DNA from: Hyphomicrobiales bacterium
GTDB lineage: Bacteria > Pseudomonadota > Alphaproteobacteria > Rhizobiales > Rhizobiaceae
NCBI GenBank assembly: GCA_900471485.1
Contig: UCEU01000013.1
Coordinates: forward strand, 124,001-188,000
DNA length: 64,000 nt
Reading direction: 5' to 3'
Position numbers and translations under genes: made by a program. Shown one piece after another: positions 1 to 10,425 of this stretch. Below the pieces are notes generated by a model. It searched no databases. It saw nothing but the letters and a program-made list of their open reading frames with translations, and was not told the DNA's origin. The number at the start of each line of letters is the position of its first letter. Position 1 is the first letter of the stretch.

Positions 1-96
1 CGCCGGCGCAGGCTGCTGGGCGAAGGCGGGCGCCGTCGCGGCGGCCGCAATACACGCTGCCAGGATAAACGGCCGTGCAAGCGAAGGGAAACCCAT
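1..96 (-). CDS. N-terminus of an exported protein (cut by window edge)
   Basis: The ATG on the minus strand at 96 opens a frame that stays open to the window edge (32 codons). It encodes a typical Sec signal peptide: Arg near the N-terminus, a hydrophobic Ala-rich core and an AFAQ-type cleavage site around residues 24-27, followed by QQPAPA. The product is therefore periplasmic or secreted. It is divergent from coxB. In related rhizobia an invasion-associated locus B (IalB) type protein can sit near here, but nothing in the 32 residues proves that, so the family is left open. Confidence 0.6.
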   Translation of the reverse strand, partial: MGFPSLARPFILAACIAAAATAPAFAQQPAPA

Positions 97-431
97 GAAA
101 ACCTCTGGAATTCGAATCAGTGCCGCTAAAGTGAGGCGACCCATCCAAAATGAAAAGCCCCACCTGCTGAAAAGCCGGGGACTACGGCGGAAATGGGACG
201 TTAACCCGATAATGTTCGCCAAGTCGATTGGCCGGCGTGGCGAATTTGCTTATGATGGTCGTTAAAGGTGGTATTTTCAGTCATGTTTTCCGCGGGAGAG
301 GGAAGCGAAAATGCCGCATCTACAAATGCTTTGCGCTGTTGCGGCGGATAGCAAACTGTGGTTTGAAGCGCAGAGGATGGCAAGATTCCGTGCGGTTTTT
401 GCACGGATCAGCGCTAGAGGGAGATGTTAAC
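97..431. promoter_or_regulatory. Divergent intergenic region upstream of the cytochrome oxidase operon
   Basis: About 335 bases lie between the divergent exported-protein start and coxB and must hold both promoters. A 7-bp inverted repeat TTCGCCA...TGGCGAA occurs near 218-246. I cannot assign it to a known regulator, and I see no convincing sigma-70 boxes or FNR/FixK palindrome by eye. Confidence 0.35.
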
Positions 432-1325
432 GTGATAAAGAAGGCTTACGCAGCCATGACAGCGCTATGCTGTCTGCTGTTTGCTTCCGGCAGTTATGCC
501 GACCAACCGATGCCTTGGCAGGCAACATTGCAGCCGGCGGCGACGCCGATCATGCGCTCCATTCATTGGTTCGAGCAGTATACCCTCTGGTTCATCGTTC
601 CCATCACGCTCTTCGTGCTGGTGCTCTTGATCGTCGTCTGTTTCAAGTTTCGCGCCAGCGCGAACCCGGTTCCGTCGAAGACCAGCCACAACACGCTGAT
701 CGAAATCGTCTGGACCGTCGGTCCGGTTCTGGTGCTGCTGTTCCTGGCGATCCCGTCCTTCACCCTGTTGACCGACCAGCTGACGCTGCCGGAAAACCCC
801 GATGTGACGATCAAGGCGACAGCGACGCAATGGCAGTGGAACTACGAATATGAAGGCACCGGCGAAAACCAGCTCGCCTTCGATTCCTTCCTGCTCAAGG
901 ATCAGGACCGCGCCGCCGCCGGCAAGGAAGACCGCGCCGTCTATCCGCGTCTTCTCACCGTCGACAACGAGCTCGTACTGCCGGTCAACAAGACGGTTCG
1001 CGTTCTCGTGACCGCCGCTCCGACCGATGTCATTCATGCGTTCGCCATGCCGTCCTTCGGCATCAAGATCGATGCCGTTCCCGGTCGCCTCAACGAGACC
1101 TGGTTCAAGGCGGAGCGCGAAGGCCTGTTCTACGGACAGTGTTCCGAGCTTTGCGGCAAGGACCATGCGTTCATGCCGATCGCCATCCGTGTCGTCTCCG
1201 AGGACAAGTACAAGCAGTGGCTGACTACGGCCGCCGCCGACCTTCCCGGAGCCTACAAGGCACTCATGGCCGCAACCGATGGTCCCGCAAAGACCGTCGA
1301 CGTTGCCGATAACGTCGCAAAGTAA
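432..1325 (+). CDS. coxB: Cytochrome c oxidase subunit II (aa3 type)
   Basis: CoxB accepts electrons from cytochrome c through its binuclear CuA centre and passes them to heme a in subunit I. The protein starts with a signal peptide (IKKAYAAMTALCC...), has two transmembrane helices around residues 45-120, then a cupredoxin domain with the CuA ligand pattern GQCSELCGKDHAFMP (Cys, Cys, His, Met) near residues 240-256. The GTG at 432 is preferred: a GAGGGAG Shine-Dalgarno lies about 7 bases upstream and it gives the normal signal peptide. An ATG at 456 is the alternative. The frame runs open further upstream without relevance. First gene of coxB-coxA-ctaB-coxF-ctaG-ctaE, with 18 bases to coxA. 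Confidence 0.95.
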   Translation: MIKKAYAAMTALCCLLFASGSYADQPMPWQATLQPAATPIMRSIHWFEQYTLWFIVPITLFVLVLLIVVCFKFRASANPVPSKTSHNTLIEIVWTVGPVLVLLFLAIPSFTLLTDQLTLPENPDVTIKATATQWQWNYEYEGTGENQLAFDSFLLKDQDRAAAGKEDRAVYPRLLTVDNELVLPVNKTVRVLVTAAPTDVIHAFAMPSFGIKIDAVPGRLNETWFKAEREGLFYGQCSELCGKDHAFMPIAIRVVSEDKYKQWLTTAAADLPGAYKALMAATDGPAKTVDVADNVAK

Positions 1326-3056
<1,731 letters not shown>

Positions 3057-3127
3057 ATGGATGCGAGACATCGTGATCGCCGCCGGAGGAGCGCGGCGGT
3101 CACAGTTCAGTTTTCAGGACAATACCA

Positions 3128-4084
3128 ATGACAGTCATCGACGATCGCAACAGCCTTGGACACGACAGCGAGCTTCGCATGTCGGAAGCCAGCGCACGCG
3201 ATTATTTCGAGCTCCTCAAGCCGCGCGTCATGTCGCTTGTGGTCTTCACCGCATTTGCCGGCCTGATCGTGGCTCCCGGCCACATCAATCCGGTGATCGG
3301 TGCGATCGCCATCCTCTGCATTGCCGTCGGCGCTGGCGCGTCGGGCGCGCTCAACATGTGGTACGACGCCGATATCGACGCCGTCATGACCCGAACCGCC
3401 AAGCGCCCGATCCCCGATGGCCGCATCGCGCCGAACGAGGCGCTTGCCTTCGGCCTCGTGCTTTCCTGTTTCTCCGTTTCGATCCTCGGGCTCGCCGTCA
3501 ACTGGCTCGCAGCCTCGATCCTCGCCTTCACCATCTTCTTCTACGCCGTCATCTACACGATGTGGCTGAAGCGCTCGACGCCGCAGAATATCGTCATCGG
3601 CGGCGCCGCCGGCGCCTTCCCGCCGATGATCGGCTGGGCCTGCGTGACCGACAGCGTCACCATCGAGAGCATCACGCTCTTCATGATCATCTTCCTCTGG
3701 ACGCCGGCGCATTTCTGGGCGCTCGCGCTGTTCAAGATGCGCGACTACGAATCCGTCGGCGTGCCGATGCTGCCGAACGTCTCTGGCGAGCGCACCACCA
3801 AGAACCAGATCGTCGTCTATGCCGTCCTGACCGCGATCAGCGCCGTGGCGCCGACCTTCCTCGGTTTCGCCAGCACCGGCTACGGCGTGGTAGCGGCGCT
3901 GCTTAGCGCCATCTTCGTCTACTGGTCCGTCATCTGCTGGCGCATGCCCGACGGCGACGAGAAGATGGTGCCGGCCAAGAAGCTCTTCGCCTATTCGATC
4001 TTCTATCTCTTCGCCATCTTCTCGGCCCTGATGTTCGATCGCCTGGCCTCCTTCCTCGTCTCGCATTGGGGAACGCTGCTGTGA
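3128..4084 (+). CDS. ctaB: Protoheme IX farnesyltransferase (heme O synthase)
   Basis: Converts protoheme to heme O by adding a farnesyl group, the first step toward the heme A needed by CoxA. This is an UbiA-superfamily integral membrane protein with 318 residues and about nine helices. The prenyl-diphosphate/Mg site [19 protein letters not shown] is visible near residues 77-95, and the second Asp-rich loop [12 protein letters not shown] follows. AGGACAATACCA precedes the ATG. Its stop overlaps the GTG of the next tiny gene (GTGA), indicating translational coupling within the oxidase operon. Confidence 0.95.
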   Translation: MTVIDDRNSLGHDSELRMSEASARDYFELLKPRVMSLVVFTAFAGLIVAPGHINPVIGAIAILCIAVGAGASGALNMWYDADIDAVMTRTAKRPIPDGRIAPNEALAFGLVLSCFSVSILGLAVNWLAASILAFTIFFYAVIYTMWLKRSTPQNIVIGGAAGAFPPMIGWACVTDSVTIESITLFMIIFLWTPAHFWALALFKMRDYESVGVPMLPNVSGERTTKNQIVVYAVLTAISAVAPTFLGFASTGYGVVAALLSAIFVYWSVICWRMPDGDEKMVPAKKLFAYSIFYLFAIFSALMFDRLASFLVSHWGTLL

Positions 4085-4221
4085 TCGAAACCGTCAAGCT
4101 CACCGAGGGACAGCGCAAGTCGCGCCGCAACCGCAACGTCGCGCTCGGCCTCGTGCTCGCCGGCCTCGTCATCCTGTTTTACGCGATCACCATCGTGAAA
4201 TTCACCGGGGGACACGGCTGA
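4081..4221 (+). CDS. CoxF-like short single-pass membrane protein of the oxidase operon
   Basis: A 46-residue frame begins at the GTG overlapping the ctaB stop and ends one base before the ctaG ATG, filling the gap exactly. The sequence has a basic cytosolic N-terminus ([11 protein letters not shown]) and one hydrophobic helix ([20 protein letters not shown]) ending in KFTGGHG. Rhizobial oxidase operons carry a short CoxF or oxidase-assembly protein of this shape at this position. The role (oxidase assembly) is inferred from context. Overlap on both sides suggests strict coupling with ctaB and ctaG. Confidence 0.85.
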   Translation: MIETVKLTEGQRKSRRNRNVALGLVLAGLVILFYAITIVKFTGGHG

Positions 4222-4222
4222 T

Positions 4223-4831
4223 ATGAGCGAGACGAAGCAGGTCACACAGGGCAAGCCGCGCAACAACAGCGCCGTCGTCTTCATGTGCCTCGCCTTCGTC
4301 TTCGGCATGGGCGCCGCAAGCTACGCCGCCGTGCCTCTCTACCGCATGTTCTGCCAGCTCACCGGCTATAACGGCACCACCCAGCGCGTCGAGCAGGCGT
4401 CGACCGAAATCCTCGACCGCAAGATGCGCGTCACCTTCGACGCCAATGTCGCCCCCGGTCTCGAATGGGAGTTCAAGCCGGTCGAGCGCGAGGTCAACCC
4501 GCGCATCGGCGAAACGATCCAGGTGAACTTCACCGCCGTCAACAAGTCCAACGAGACTCAGCGCGGCCAGGCCGTGTTCAATGTCACGCCGGGCGAGGCG
4601 GGTGTCTATTTCAACAAGGTCCAGTGCTTCTGCTTCAACGAAACCGTGCTGAAGCCGGGCGAGAAGCTGGACATGCCGGTGGTGTTCTACGTCGATCCCG
4701 AGATCACCAGAACGGTGGAATCGAAGAACATCCACACCATCACCTTGTCCTACACGTTCTATCCCAAGGAGGGCCCGAAGCCGGTGGCATCGCGCGAGGA
4801 TGGAACGAAAACGCTTGAAAAGAAACTTTGA
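4223..4831 (+). CDS. ctaG: Cytochrome c oxidase assembly protein CtaG (Cox11 family)
   Basis: Cox11-type copper chaperone that inserts CuB into subunit I. It has an N-terminal membrane anchor (residues about 13-33, [19 protein letters not shown]) followed by [17 protein letters not shown] and a periplasmic beta-sandwich domain. The copper-binding QCFCFNE motif is present near residues 133-140, with the usual KPGE following. The 202-residue length is normal. It starts directly after the CoxF-like gene, consistent with an assembly module between ctaB and ctaE. Confidence 0.95.
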   Translation: MSETKQVTQGKPRNNSAVVFMCLAFVFGMGAASYAAVPLYRMFCQLTGYNGTTQRVEQASTEILDRKMRVTFDANVAPGLEWEFKPVEREVNPRIGETIQVNFTAVNKSNETQRGQAVFNVTPGEAGVYFNKVQCFCFNETVLKPGEKLDMPVVFYVDPEITRTVESKNIHTITLSYTFYPKEGPKPVASREDGTKTLEKKL

Positions 4832-4889
4832 TACTGGGTTCGTTTCCGGCTAAGCCGGGCGAAGAGGAAGAGATCTGGGGGTAGCTTAC

Positions 4890-5768
4890 ATGGCCGATGC
4901 GCATCAGAAACATCACGATTATCACATCATCGACCCGAGCCCGTGGCCGCTGGTGGCCTCGATCGGCGCCTTCGTCATGGCCTTCGGCGGCGTCGGCTAC
5001 ATGCGCTATCTCAACGGCGGCTCGTTGCACCTGTTCGGCATCGAATGGGCGCATCCCTGGATGTTCTTCATCGGCCTGATCGTCGTGCTCTACACCATGT
5101 TCTGTTGGTGGGCCGATACGGTGAAGGAAGCCCACGAGGGCGCCCACACCCGCGTCGTGTCGCTGCACCTGCGCTACGGCATGATCATGTTCATCGCGTC
5201 CGAGGTGATGTTCTTCGTCGCCTGGTTCTGGGCCTATTTCGATGTCAGCCTGTTCCCGAACGAGGCGATCCAGGCGTCCCGCGTCGCCTTCACCGGCGGT
5301 CAGTGGCCGCCGAAGGGTATCGAGGTGCTCGATCCCTGGCATCTGCCGATCTACAACACCGTGATCCTGCTTCTCTCCGGCACCACGGTCACCTGGGCGC
5401 ACCACGCGCTGCTGCACAACGACCGCAAGGGCCTGATCCAGGGCCTGACGCTGACCATCCTGCTCGGCGTGCTGTTCTCCAGCGTCCAGGCCTACGAATA
5501 CGCCCACGCTCCGTTCGACTTCAAGAACTCGATCTACGGCGCCACCTTCTTCATGGCCACCGGCTTCCACGGCTTCCACGTGCTCGTCGGCACCATCTTC
5601 CTGCTGGTCTGCCTGATCCGCGCCCTGCGCGGCGATTTCACCCCCAAGCAGCACTTCGGCTTCGAGGCGGCCGCCTGGTACTGGCACTTCGTCGACGTGG
5701 TCTGGCTGTTCCTGTTCTTCTCGATCTACGTCTGGGGCGGCTGGGGCGCGCCGCTCGCGGCCGGCTGA
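4890..5768 (+). CDS. ctaE: Cytochrome c oxidase subunit III
   Basis: The non-catalytic subunit III stabilises proton uptake and turnover of the aa3 oxidase. It has 292 residues and seven predicted helices. Characteristic stretches are HPWMFFIGLIVVLYTMFCWW, the conserved EVMFFVAWFWAYF helix, GTTVTWAHHALL, and the C-terminal HFVDVVWLFLF. A GGGGGT ribosome site precedes the ATG. It is the last gene before a strong intrinsic terminator. In many relatives DUF983 and SURF1 genes follow at once; here they resume only at 10042, after an accessory block. Confidence 0.96.
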   Translation: MADAHQKHHDYHIIDPSPWPLVASIGAFVMAFGGVGYMRYLNGGSLHLFGIEWAHPWMFFIGLIVVLYTMFCWWADTVKEAHEGAHTRVVSLHLRYGMIMFIASEVMFFVAWFWAYFDVSLFPNEAIQASRVAFTGGQWPPKGIEVLDPWHLPIYNTVILLLSGTTVTWAHHALLHNDRKGLIQGLTLTILLGVLFSSVQAYEYAHAPFDFKNSIYGATFFMATGFHGFHVLVGTIFLLVCLIRALRGDFTPKQHFGFEAAAWYWHFVDVVWLFLFFSIYVWGGWGAPLAAG

Positions 5769-5822
5769 TCGTCGCGATATCCTGATAAAGAGGCGGGTCT
5801 GCGGGCTCGCCGCCGACATCGA

Positions 5823-5860
5823 TGTGGAACCGCCGAAATCTGGCGGTTCCACATTTTTTT
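5823..5860 (+). terminator. Intrinsic terminator of the oxidase operon
   Basis: A perfect 12-bp stem (TGTGGAACCGCC / GGCGGTTCCACA) with a 7-base loop is followed by seven T. It lies 55 bases after the ctaE stop and before the LuxR gene, so the accessory block is probably transcribed separately. Confidence 0.93.
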
Positions 5861-5953
5861 GTGCCCGCCTTCAGCCGAAAGGCGGCTATATCAACATAGC
5901 CAAATATGTTTCTCGGTTGTGCCCGCCGTGCTATTCTCGCGCAGGGGGTGTCC

Positions 5954-7042
5954 ATGGATCACGAGCTTATCGCATCGATATATGAGGCGGCCGTCGTGCC
6001 CGAGCTCTGGAAGGGGCATGGGCTGCTCGACCAGCTGGCGCGCCGCAGCCAGTCGCATGACGGCGTCCTAATGGGCGTGTCGCCGGATGGAGTGGCCCGC
6101 TGGATCGGCAACGATTCCGCCATTCCCAAGATGGAGATCTACATCAAGGAAGGCTGGGGCGCGAAGAACCCGTATCTCCTGAGCGAGGAGCGCAGCCGCA
6201 AGTTCTCCGAGCCGCGCTTCCTGATGGATACCGACATCATGACCTACGAGGAAATGATGGAGAGCGAGTATTATCAGGGCTTCATGCGGCCGCACGGCTG
6301 CTTCTGGCACGCAGGAACCGGCATCACCTCGCCCTCGGGCGACATCATCAAGATTTCCGTGCATCGCAGCTACGAGGAAGGGCCGCTTCCGGGCGAGGTG
6401 ACGACGGCGCTGACCGAGATCAGGCCGCATCTGGCGCGCGCCGCACTTCTGGCATCCCGATTGAAGTTCGAGCAGATCAAGTCGACCGTGGACGCGATGG
6501 AAGCCCTCGGCATCTGGGCGGCAGCGCTGAAGAACGGCCGGCTGGTCGTCGCCAACCGGAGCTTCCAGAGCCTCATCCCCAACGTCATGCGCGACTGCCG
6601 GCATCGGCTGGTCATCGACCAGAAAACCGCCGATGCCCGCTGGGCGTCCCTGCTGGAATCGCGGGTGTCGCAGTTCGGCGGTTCCTTCCCAATCGCCGCA
6701 CGCGAGGATCATCCCGCGATGGTCGTCCATGCATTGCCGATATCGGGAGCCGCAAACGACATCTTCAACGCCGCCGACCTGTTGCTGGCGATCACGCCCG
6801 TCCTGAAGGAGGCGAAGGTGGACGACGGCATCCTGGCCGGTCTCTACGACCTGACGCCCGCCGAAGCCTCCGTCGCCAAGGAGATAGGCCTCGGCAAGAG
6901 CGTCGACGAGGTGGCGCGGCTGCGGGACGTCTCCGTCGGCACGATCCGCGCCCAGCTTCACTCCGTCTTCGACAAGACCGGCTCCAAGCGCCAGAGCGAA
7001 CTGGCACGCCTTGTACTGGGGCTCGGCCAACTGACCGAATGA
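5954..7042 (+). CDS. LuxR-family transcriptional regulator
   Basis: A 362-residue DNA-binding regulator. The C-terminal 60 residues are a LuxR/FixJ-type helix-turn-helix (LTPAEASVAKEIGLGKSVDEVA, then VSVGTIRAQLHSVFDKTGSKRQSELARLV). The N-terminal 290 residues begin MDHELIASIYEAAVVPELW and resemble orphan rhizobial LuxR proteins. I do not recognise a receiver or an acyl-homoserine-lactone domain in it, so its signal is unknown. The start at 5954 follows a GGGGG ribosome site; an upstream in-frame ATG at 5906 lacks one. It stands alone between the oxidase terminator and a secreted DUF995 gene. Confidence 0.85.
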   Translation: MDHELIASIYEAAVVPELWKGHGLLDQLARRSQSHDGVLMGVSPDGVARWIGNDSAIPKMEIYIKEGWGAKNPYLLSEERSRKFSEPRFLMDTDIMTYEEMMESEYYQGFMRPHGCFWHAGTGITSPSGDIIKISVHRSYEEGPLPGEVTTALTEIRPHLARAALLASRLKFEQIKSTVDAMEALGIWAAALKNGRLVVANRSFQSLIPNVMRDCRHRLVIDQKTADARWASLLESRVSQFGGSFPIAAREDHPAMVVHALPISGAANDIFNAADLLLAITPVLKEAKVDDGILAGLYDLTPAEASVAKEIGLGKSVDEVARLRDVSVGTIRAQLHSVFDKTGSKRQSELARLVLGLGQLTE

Positions 7043-7323
7043 ACTAAAGAAAACGACCGGACACCACCGCGCCCGATCGATTTCTTCAAGCATTTCGAAA
7101 GCCATATACCAGATGATATATGCGCTTCCGCCGCACCTTCTATAGCTTTGCAGATGGTGACCGGAGGGGGTGCCTGCGGACCTGTGTAACTGAGGGCGTG
7201 GTTGTCCGAAGGTTTCCGGTCACCAATTTTCCACTGCCAGATACGGCTCCGCCGAGCTTGGACCCCCGCACGATGCGGGCCGTCTTCTGACGGGCACATC
7301 CACGCGAAACACAGGAGGATCCC
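7043..7323. promoter_or_regulatory. Intergenic region before the DUF995 gene
   Basis: About 280 bases without a gene. It contains a 6-bp inverted repeat CATATA-8-TATATG at 7103-7122, which could be an operator or cruciform. No assigned regulator. Confidence 0.3.
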
Positions 7324-7815
7324 ATGCGACCGATGATCGCCTTCGCAGTCCTGGCTGCCCTTCCCACTCTTGCTTTCACCAACCTCGCATTCGCCCAGGC
7401 GGCGCCAAAAGGCACCGCGCCGGTCCCCGCGGCCGAGATCAAGCAGATGTTCGCCGGCAAGACATACAACTTCACGGAAAAAGGCCACAAGGGCGAAAAG
7501 GAGCCGATCTCCTGGTACCTCGCCGCCGACGGCAAGATGCTCGGCTACACCGGAAACGGGCCGTCGCATGCCGAAGGCACATGGTCGACGTCAGACGGAA
7601 AGCTCTGCGTATCGGACCAGTGGACCGGCGCCTGGGGCACGAACCATTCGGATGAATGTCAGCTCTGGGCCCGCGACGCCGCCAAGCCCACGGTTCTCTA
7701 CCGCGCGGAGCCGAGCAAGGGCGGCAAGTGGGCCAAGTTCACGCCAAAGCTGTCGGGCGGCGATACGATCACGCCGAAGATCGAGGCTTTGAAGGTGAAG
7801 CTGCAGAAGGGGTGA
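7324..7815 (+). CDS. Secreted DUF995 family protein
   Basis: 163 residues with a clear Sec signal peptide (PMIAFAVLAALPTLAFTNLAFAQ) cleaved around residue 25. The mature part shows the layout of DUF995 proteins: a short helix (PAAEIKQMFAGKTYNF), a repeated beta pattern, and two conserved Cys (LCVSDQW and DECQLW) that may form a disulfide in the periplasm. Function unknown for the family. An AGGAGG-like site (ACAGGAGGATCCC) precedes the ATG. Followed by a large hairpin that probably ends its transcript. Confidence 0.8.
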   Translation: MRPMIAFAVLAALPTLAFTNLAFAQAAPKGTAPVPAAEIKQMFAGKTYNFTEKGHKGEKEPISWYLAADGKMLGYTGNGPSHAEGTWSTSDGKLCVSDQWTGAWGTNHSDECQLWARDAAKPTVLYRAEPSKGGKWAKFTPKLSGGDTITPKIEALKVKLQKG

Positions 7816-7833
7816 GGGGGGAGCAATGTTTGT

Positions 7834-7897
7834 GAAGGCGCGTCCGCCGGCTAACTGCAGTTACAGCTGCGTTGCCAGTTACGACCGACGCGCCTTC
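7834..7897. terminator. Large hairpin after the DUF995 gene
   Basis: An 11-bp perfect stem (GAAGGCGCGTC / GACGCGCCTTC) encloses a 42-base loop that itself contains the 10-bp palindrome AACTGCAGTT. It lies between convergent genes and ends in a short T-containing stretch. Probably a bidirectional terminator, though the loop is unusually long. Confidence 0.55.
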
Positions 7898-7944
7898 GTG
7901 TTTCGAATACGCTTGAACCGATGCCAATGACGGCCGCCCTTCCA

Positions 7945-8400
7945 TCATGAAGAAATGCAGTTCTGTCTTGTTCGGAAGGCTGAGCATATGACTGTTTCCG
8001 ACGCATCGGCGACAGCCGCTTCGGTGTAGGGTATCGAGCTTCTTTCGAGAAGAGACTTCGTCTCTTCTACCGATAAGCCGGGTTCAAAACCATCGAAGCG
8101 CACATAGCGTCGCGGCGCGTATTTCATCTTTCCCTGCTTGGGCTCGGGAGATCCGCTTTTTGTCGTCCACATCCGGATGCCAACGCGCCGAACTTCCACC
8201 TGCTTTCCGCGAACCCAGAGCCCGATTTGAATGTTTCCGCCATAGTCAAGAAGACCGTCAAAGCCGACTGGATCCCCACTGAATTCCCATTGATCCGGCG
8301 GCCCCAGTGTGTGGGCTACAGTGGAAAAGGAGACATCCGGACGAATGGCCTGCGTGGGCGATCGTTTCAGTAGTTCTATAATCGAGAAAGGGAGCAACAT
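7945..8400 (-). CDS. Conserved hypothetical protein, immunity-protein-like
   Basis: A 151-residue cytosolic protein beginning MLLPFSIIELLKRSPT. The part SFSTVAHTLGPPDQW ... LLDYGGNIQIGLW resembles a family of small proteins (LG.P....W.YG.IE.. pattern) often seen as orphan immunity-like genes. The identification is by eye and weak. I chose the ATG at 8400 because AGGAA lies 7 bases upstream; the frame is open further up to 8520 with no better start. Base composition is lower in GC than the neighbours, which suggests acquired DNA. Same strand as the DUF4279 and P-loop genes. Confidence 0.6.
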   Translation of the reverse strand: MLLPFSIIELLKRSPTQAIRPDVSFSTVAHTLGPPDQWEFSGDPVGFDGLLDYGGNIQIGLWVRGKQVEVRRVGIRMWTTKSGSPEPKQGKMKYAPRRYVRFDGFEPGLSVEETKSLLERSSIPYTEAAVADASETVICSAFRTRQNCISS

Positions 8401-8666
8401 ATGGTTCCTGCTCAACGGTGCCGGAGAGATCAGTGCATTGGAAATTTCATCTGGACTTGGCTTATTGTCAGCGGCGCAACGCTGGAAGCCAGTGATGGCC
8501 GTTATCAGCGCTTCGCCCACTGGAGATACACTTGTTTCACAGTGGCACCTTTATCGGTCGAACATTGAATGTGTTTTTGACAATAGGCCACATGGTTGAA
8601 GAGTAGAATCCGACAAATCCCATTAACCGGGCTCTCTACGGCTAAGCAGCAAGCGCTAAGCGATGG

Positions 8667-9122
8667 CTATCGGCTCATCGGGCCGCCGGCTGGTGCCTCC
8701 GTGTCGCTTTCTCCATCTGAGGCAGCATAGATATCGAGACCGAGTTGCAGCCCTCGCATGCCAATGGCAGTCAAGGTTGGGGCGGAGAGGCTTAGACCCT
8801 CGTTGGAACTGCCCAGGAACAATCCCGCGAAGATATTGCCATCGTAGCGCTCGGCCAAACTCCGCCATTTGGGGAAATCCTCGGTGAGCTCTTCAAAAAG
8901 TGCGGCTATGTGTTGGTCGATGTCGCCAGGCATCGCCTCGCTGGTCCTCATAAGCCACAGACCGGAACTCGCGACGATTTCGCGGCCCTTTGGTGTGATC
9001 CACACGCCGCCTTTTCTAACCGCCAATGTCGGTTTCTTACCCAGTGCATCGGAGATTTCGTCTGGATCGAGATCATCACCGCCGAAGCGGAGAGAGGCGA
9101 CGGATTTACGAACAGTCGGCAT
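8667..9122 (-). CDS. DUF4279 domain-containing protein
   Basis: A 151-residue cytosolic protein. The N-terminal pattern ASLRFGGDDLDPDEISDALGKKPT, then a Gly-Leu-Trp block (SSGLWLM) and a C-terminal SLSAPTLTAIGMRGLQLGLDIY, match the DUF4279 family, small proteins of unknown function that often appear as scattered accessory or immunity-like genes. Second of three minus-strand accessory genes between ctaE and DUF983. No catalytic residues apparent. Confidence 0.8.
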   Translation of the reverse strand: MPTVRKSVASLRFGGDDLDPDEISDALGKKPTLAVRKGGVWITPKGREIVASSGLWLMRTSEAMPGDIDQHIAALFEELTEDFPKWRSLAERYDGNIFAGLFLGSSNEGLSLSAPTLTAIGMRGLQLGLDIYAASDGESDTEAPAGGPMSR

Positions 9123-9221
9123 GCGCTCCTCTTCGGTATCTAGCAGACCGTCCTAACACCATTTTCTCGGTCACCGCAATTTACGCACGATGACTGCAAT
9201 CGTGATCGCCCACTTCCGCCC

Positions 9222-9863
9222 CTACCGCTCTCCCGCAAGCCGCTCGAACGCCGAAGGGCTCGGAATCCCGAGATCCAGCTTCTGCCGGATCGCTTCCGCG
9301 CATTCCAGCGGCGTCATCACGGAGGTGTCCAGCTCGAGATCGTAGATTCCCGGCATATGCACCTCGTTCTGCCAGCGCAGAACCGGCTCGGGCACGGCTC
9401 CGTTTTCCTCGCCCTGCACATACAATCCCTCGCGGCCCGGCACCGCAAGCGCGCGCCGTTTCATGATCGTCTCGATCGGACACTTCACGCCGACGAAGAG
9501 CACCGGCAGGCCCTCCAGCCGCCGCGCGCAATCGACGAGGATGCCGAGCGGCTGCGAGTAGCTGTCGTGGTGGCCGACGTCGGCGACAACGTTGAGGCCG
9601 AGCCCGGCGTGGATGGCGATCGATTCATAGAGGGCCGCGTAGAAGAATGGCACGACCTCCTCGAGATCCGGCCGCTCGCCACCGGGGCGCAGGCCCACGC
9701 CCGGCAGGTAGCGCTCGGGCGTCATGCCGTTATAGGCGTCGACCCCAAAGTTGACCCATGGGCCGTCGAACTCCTCCTGGATCGCCTTGGCGATCGACGA
9801 TTTCCCGCTGCGCGGCGCGCCGTTCAGGATCACGATTTGGGCGGCAAGTGTTTCCTCGGTCAT
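9222..9863 (-). CDS. Chloramphenicol phosphotransferase-like P-loop kinase
   Basis: 213 residues. A Walker A motif GAPRSGKSS at residues 15-23 is followed by the CPT-family pattern GPWVNFGVDAYNGMTPERYLPGVGLRPGG and FFYAALYESIAIHAGLGLNVVADVGHHD. These match the chloramphenicol 3-O-phosphotransferase-like family. Most rhizobial members have no shown drug-resistance role, so substrate is open. It reads toward the DUF4279 gene and away from the DUF983/SURF1 genes. Confidence 0.82.
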   Translation of the reverse strand: MTEETLAAQIVILNGAPRSGKSSIAKAIQEEFDGPWVNFGVDAYNGMTPERYLPGVGLRPGGERPDLEEVVPFFYAALYESIAIHAGLGLNVVADVGHHDSYSQPLGILVDCARRLEGLPVLFVGVKCPIETIMKRRALAVPGREGLYVQGEENGAVPEPVLRWQNEVHMPGIYDLELDTSVMTPLECAEAIRQKLDLGIPSPSAFERLAGER

Positions 9864-10041
9864 TCATTTTCTTCTTCTGTTTGGCGCGAATCGGTGAGGC
9901 GAAAGCGCGCAGGCATTTCCTTTCGTTCTGCGATTACATTATGGGTGACTTTAAGGCAGGCTCGACATCGGCGCGGGTGCGTCCACAGGGACGCACAAGA
10001 CACGCACTGACGTTTTGAAGCTACGGCATCGGGAGGATAGC

Positions 10042-10425
10042 ATGAACGAGGACGGCGCGCATTTCCCTGTTGTCGATCCCGTGAAGACGGGTATCCGCGG
10101 TTGCTGCCCGCGCTGCGGCGAGGGCAAGCTGTTCGACGGGTTGCTGGGCTTGAAGCCGCGCTGCGCCGCCTGCGGGCTCGATTACGCCTTTGCTGACGCC
10201 GGCGATGGCCCCGCCGTCTTCGTCATCCTGATCGTCGGCTTCATCGTCATCGGCTCGGTGCTTTGGCTGGAGGTGAACTATTCGCCGCCGATCTGGTTGC
10301 TCATCCTCATCTTCGCGCCGTTGACGATCATTCTCTCGCTGTTGGCGCTGCGCTGGTGCAAGGGCATCCTGATCGCCATGCAGTACCGCCACAATGCCAG
10401 TGAAGGACGTCTCTCTCGTGACTGA
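10042..10425 (+). CDS. DUF983 membrane protein with zinc ribbon
   Basis: 127 residues. An N-terminal CPRCGEG...CAACG zinc ribbon (residues about 23-50) precedes two transmembrane helices (VFVILIVGFIVIGSVLW and IWLLILIFAPLTIILSLLAL). DUF983 genes are usual companions of alphaproteobacterial oxidase assembly genes and are thought to help oxidase biogenesis; this is by context only. The ATG at 10042 has GGGAGGATAGC before it. Overlaps the SURF1 gene by 8 bases. Confidence 0.85.
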   Translation: MNEDGAHFPVVDPVKTGIRGCCPRCGEGKLFDGLLGLKPRCAACGLDYAFADAGDGPAVFVILIVGFIVIGSVLWLEVNYSPPIWLLILIFAPLTIILSLLALRWCKGILIAMQYRHNASEGRLSRD

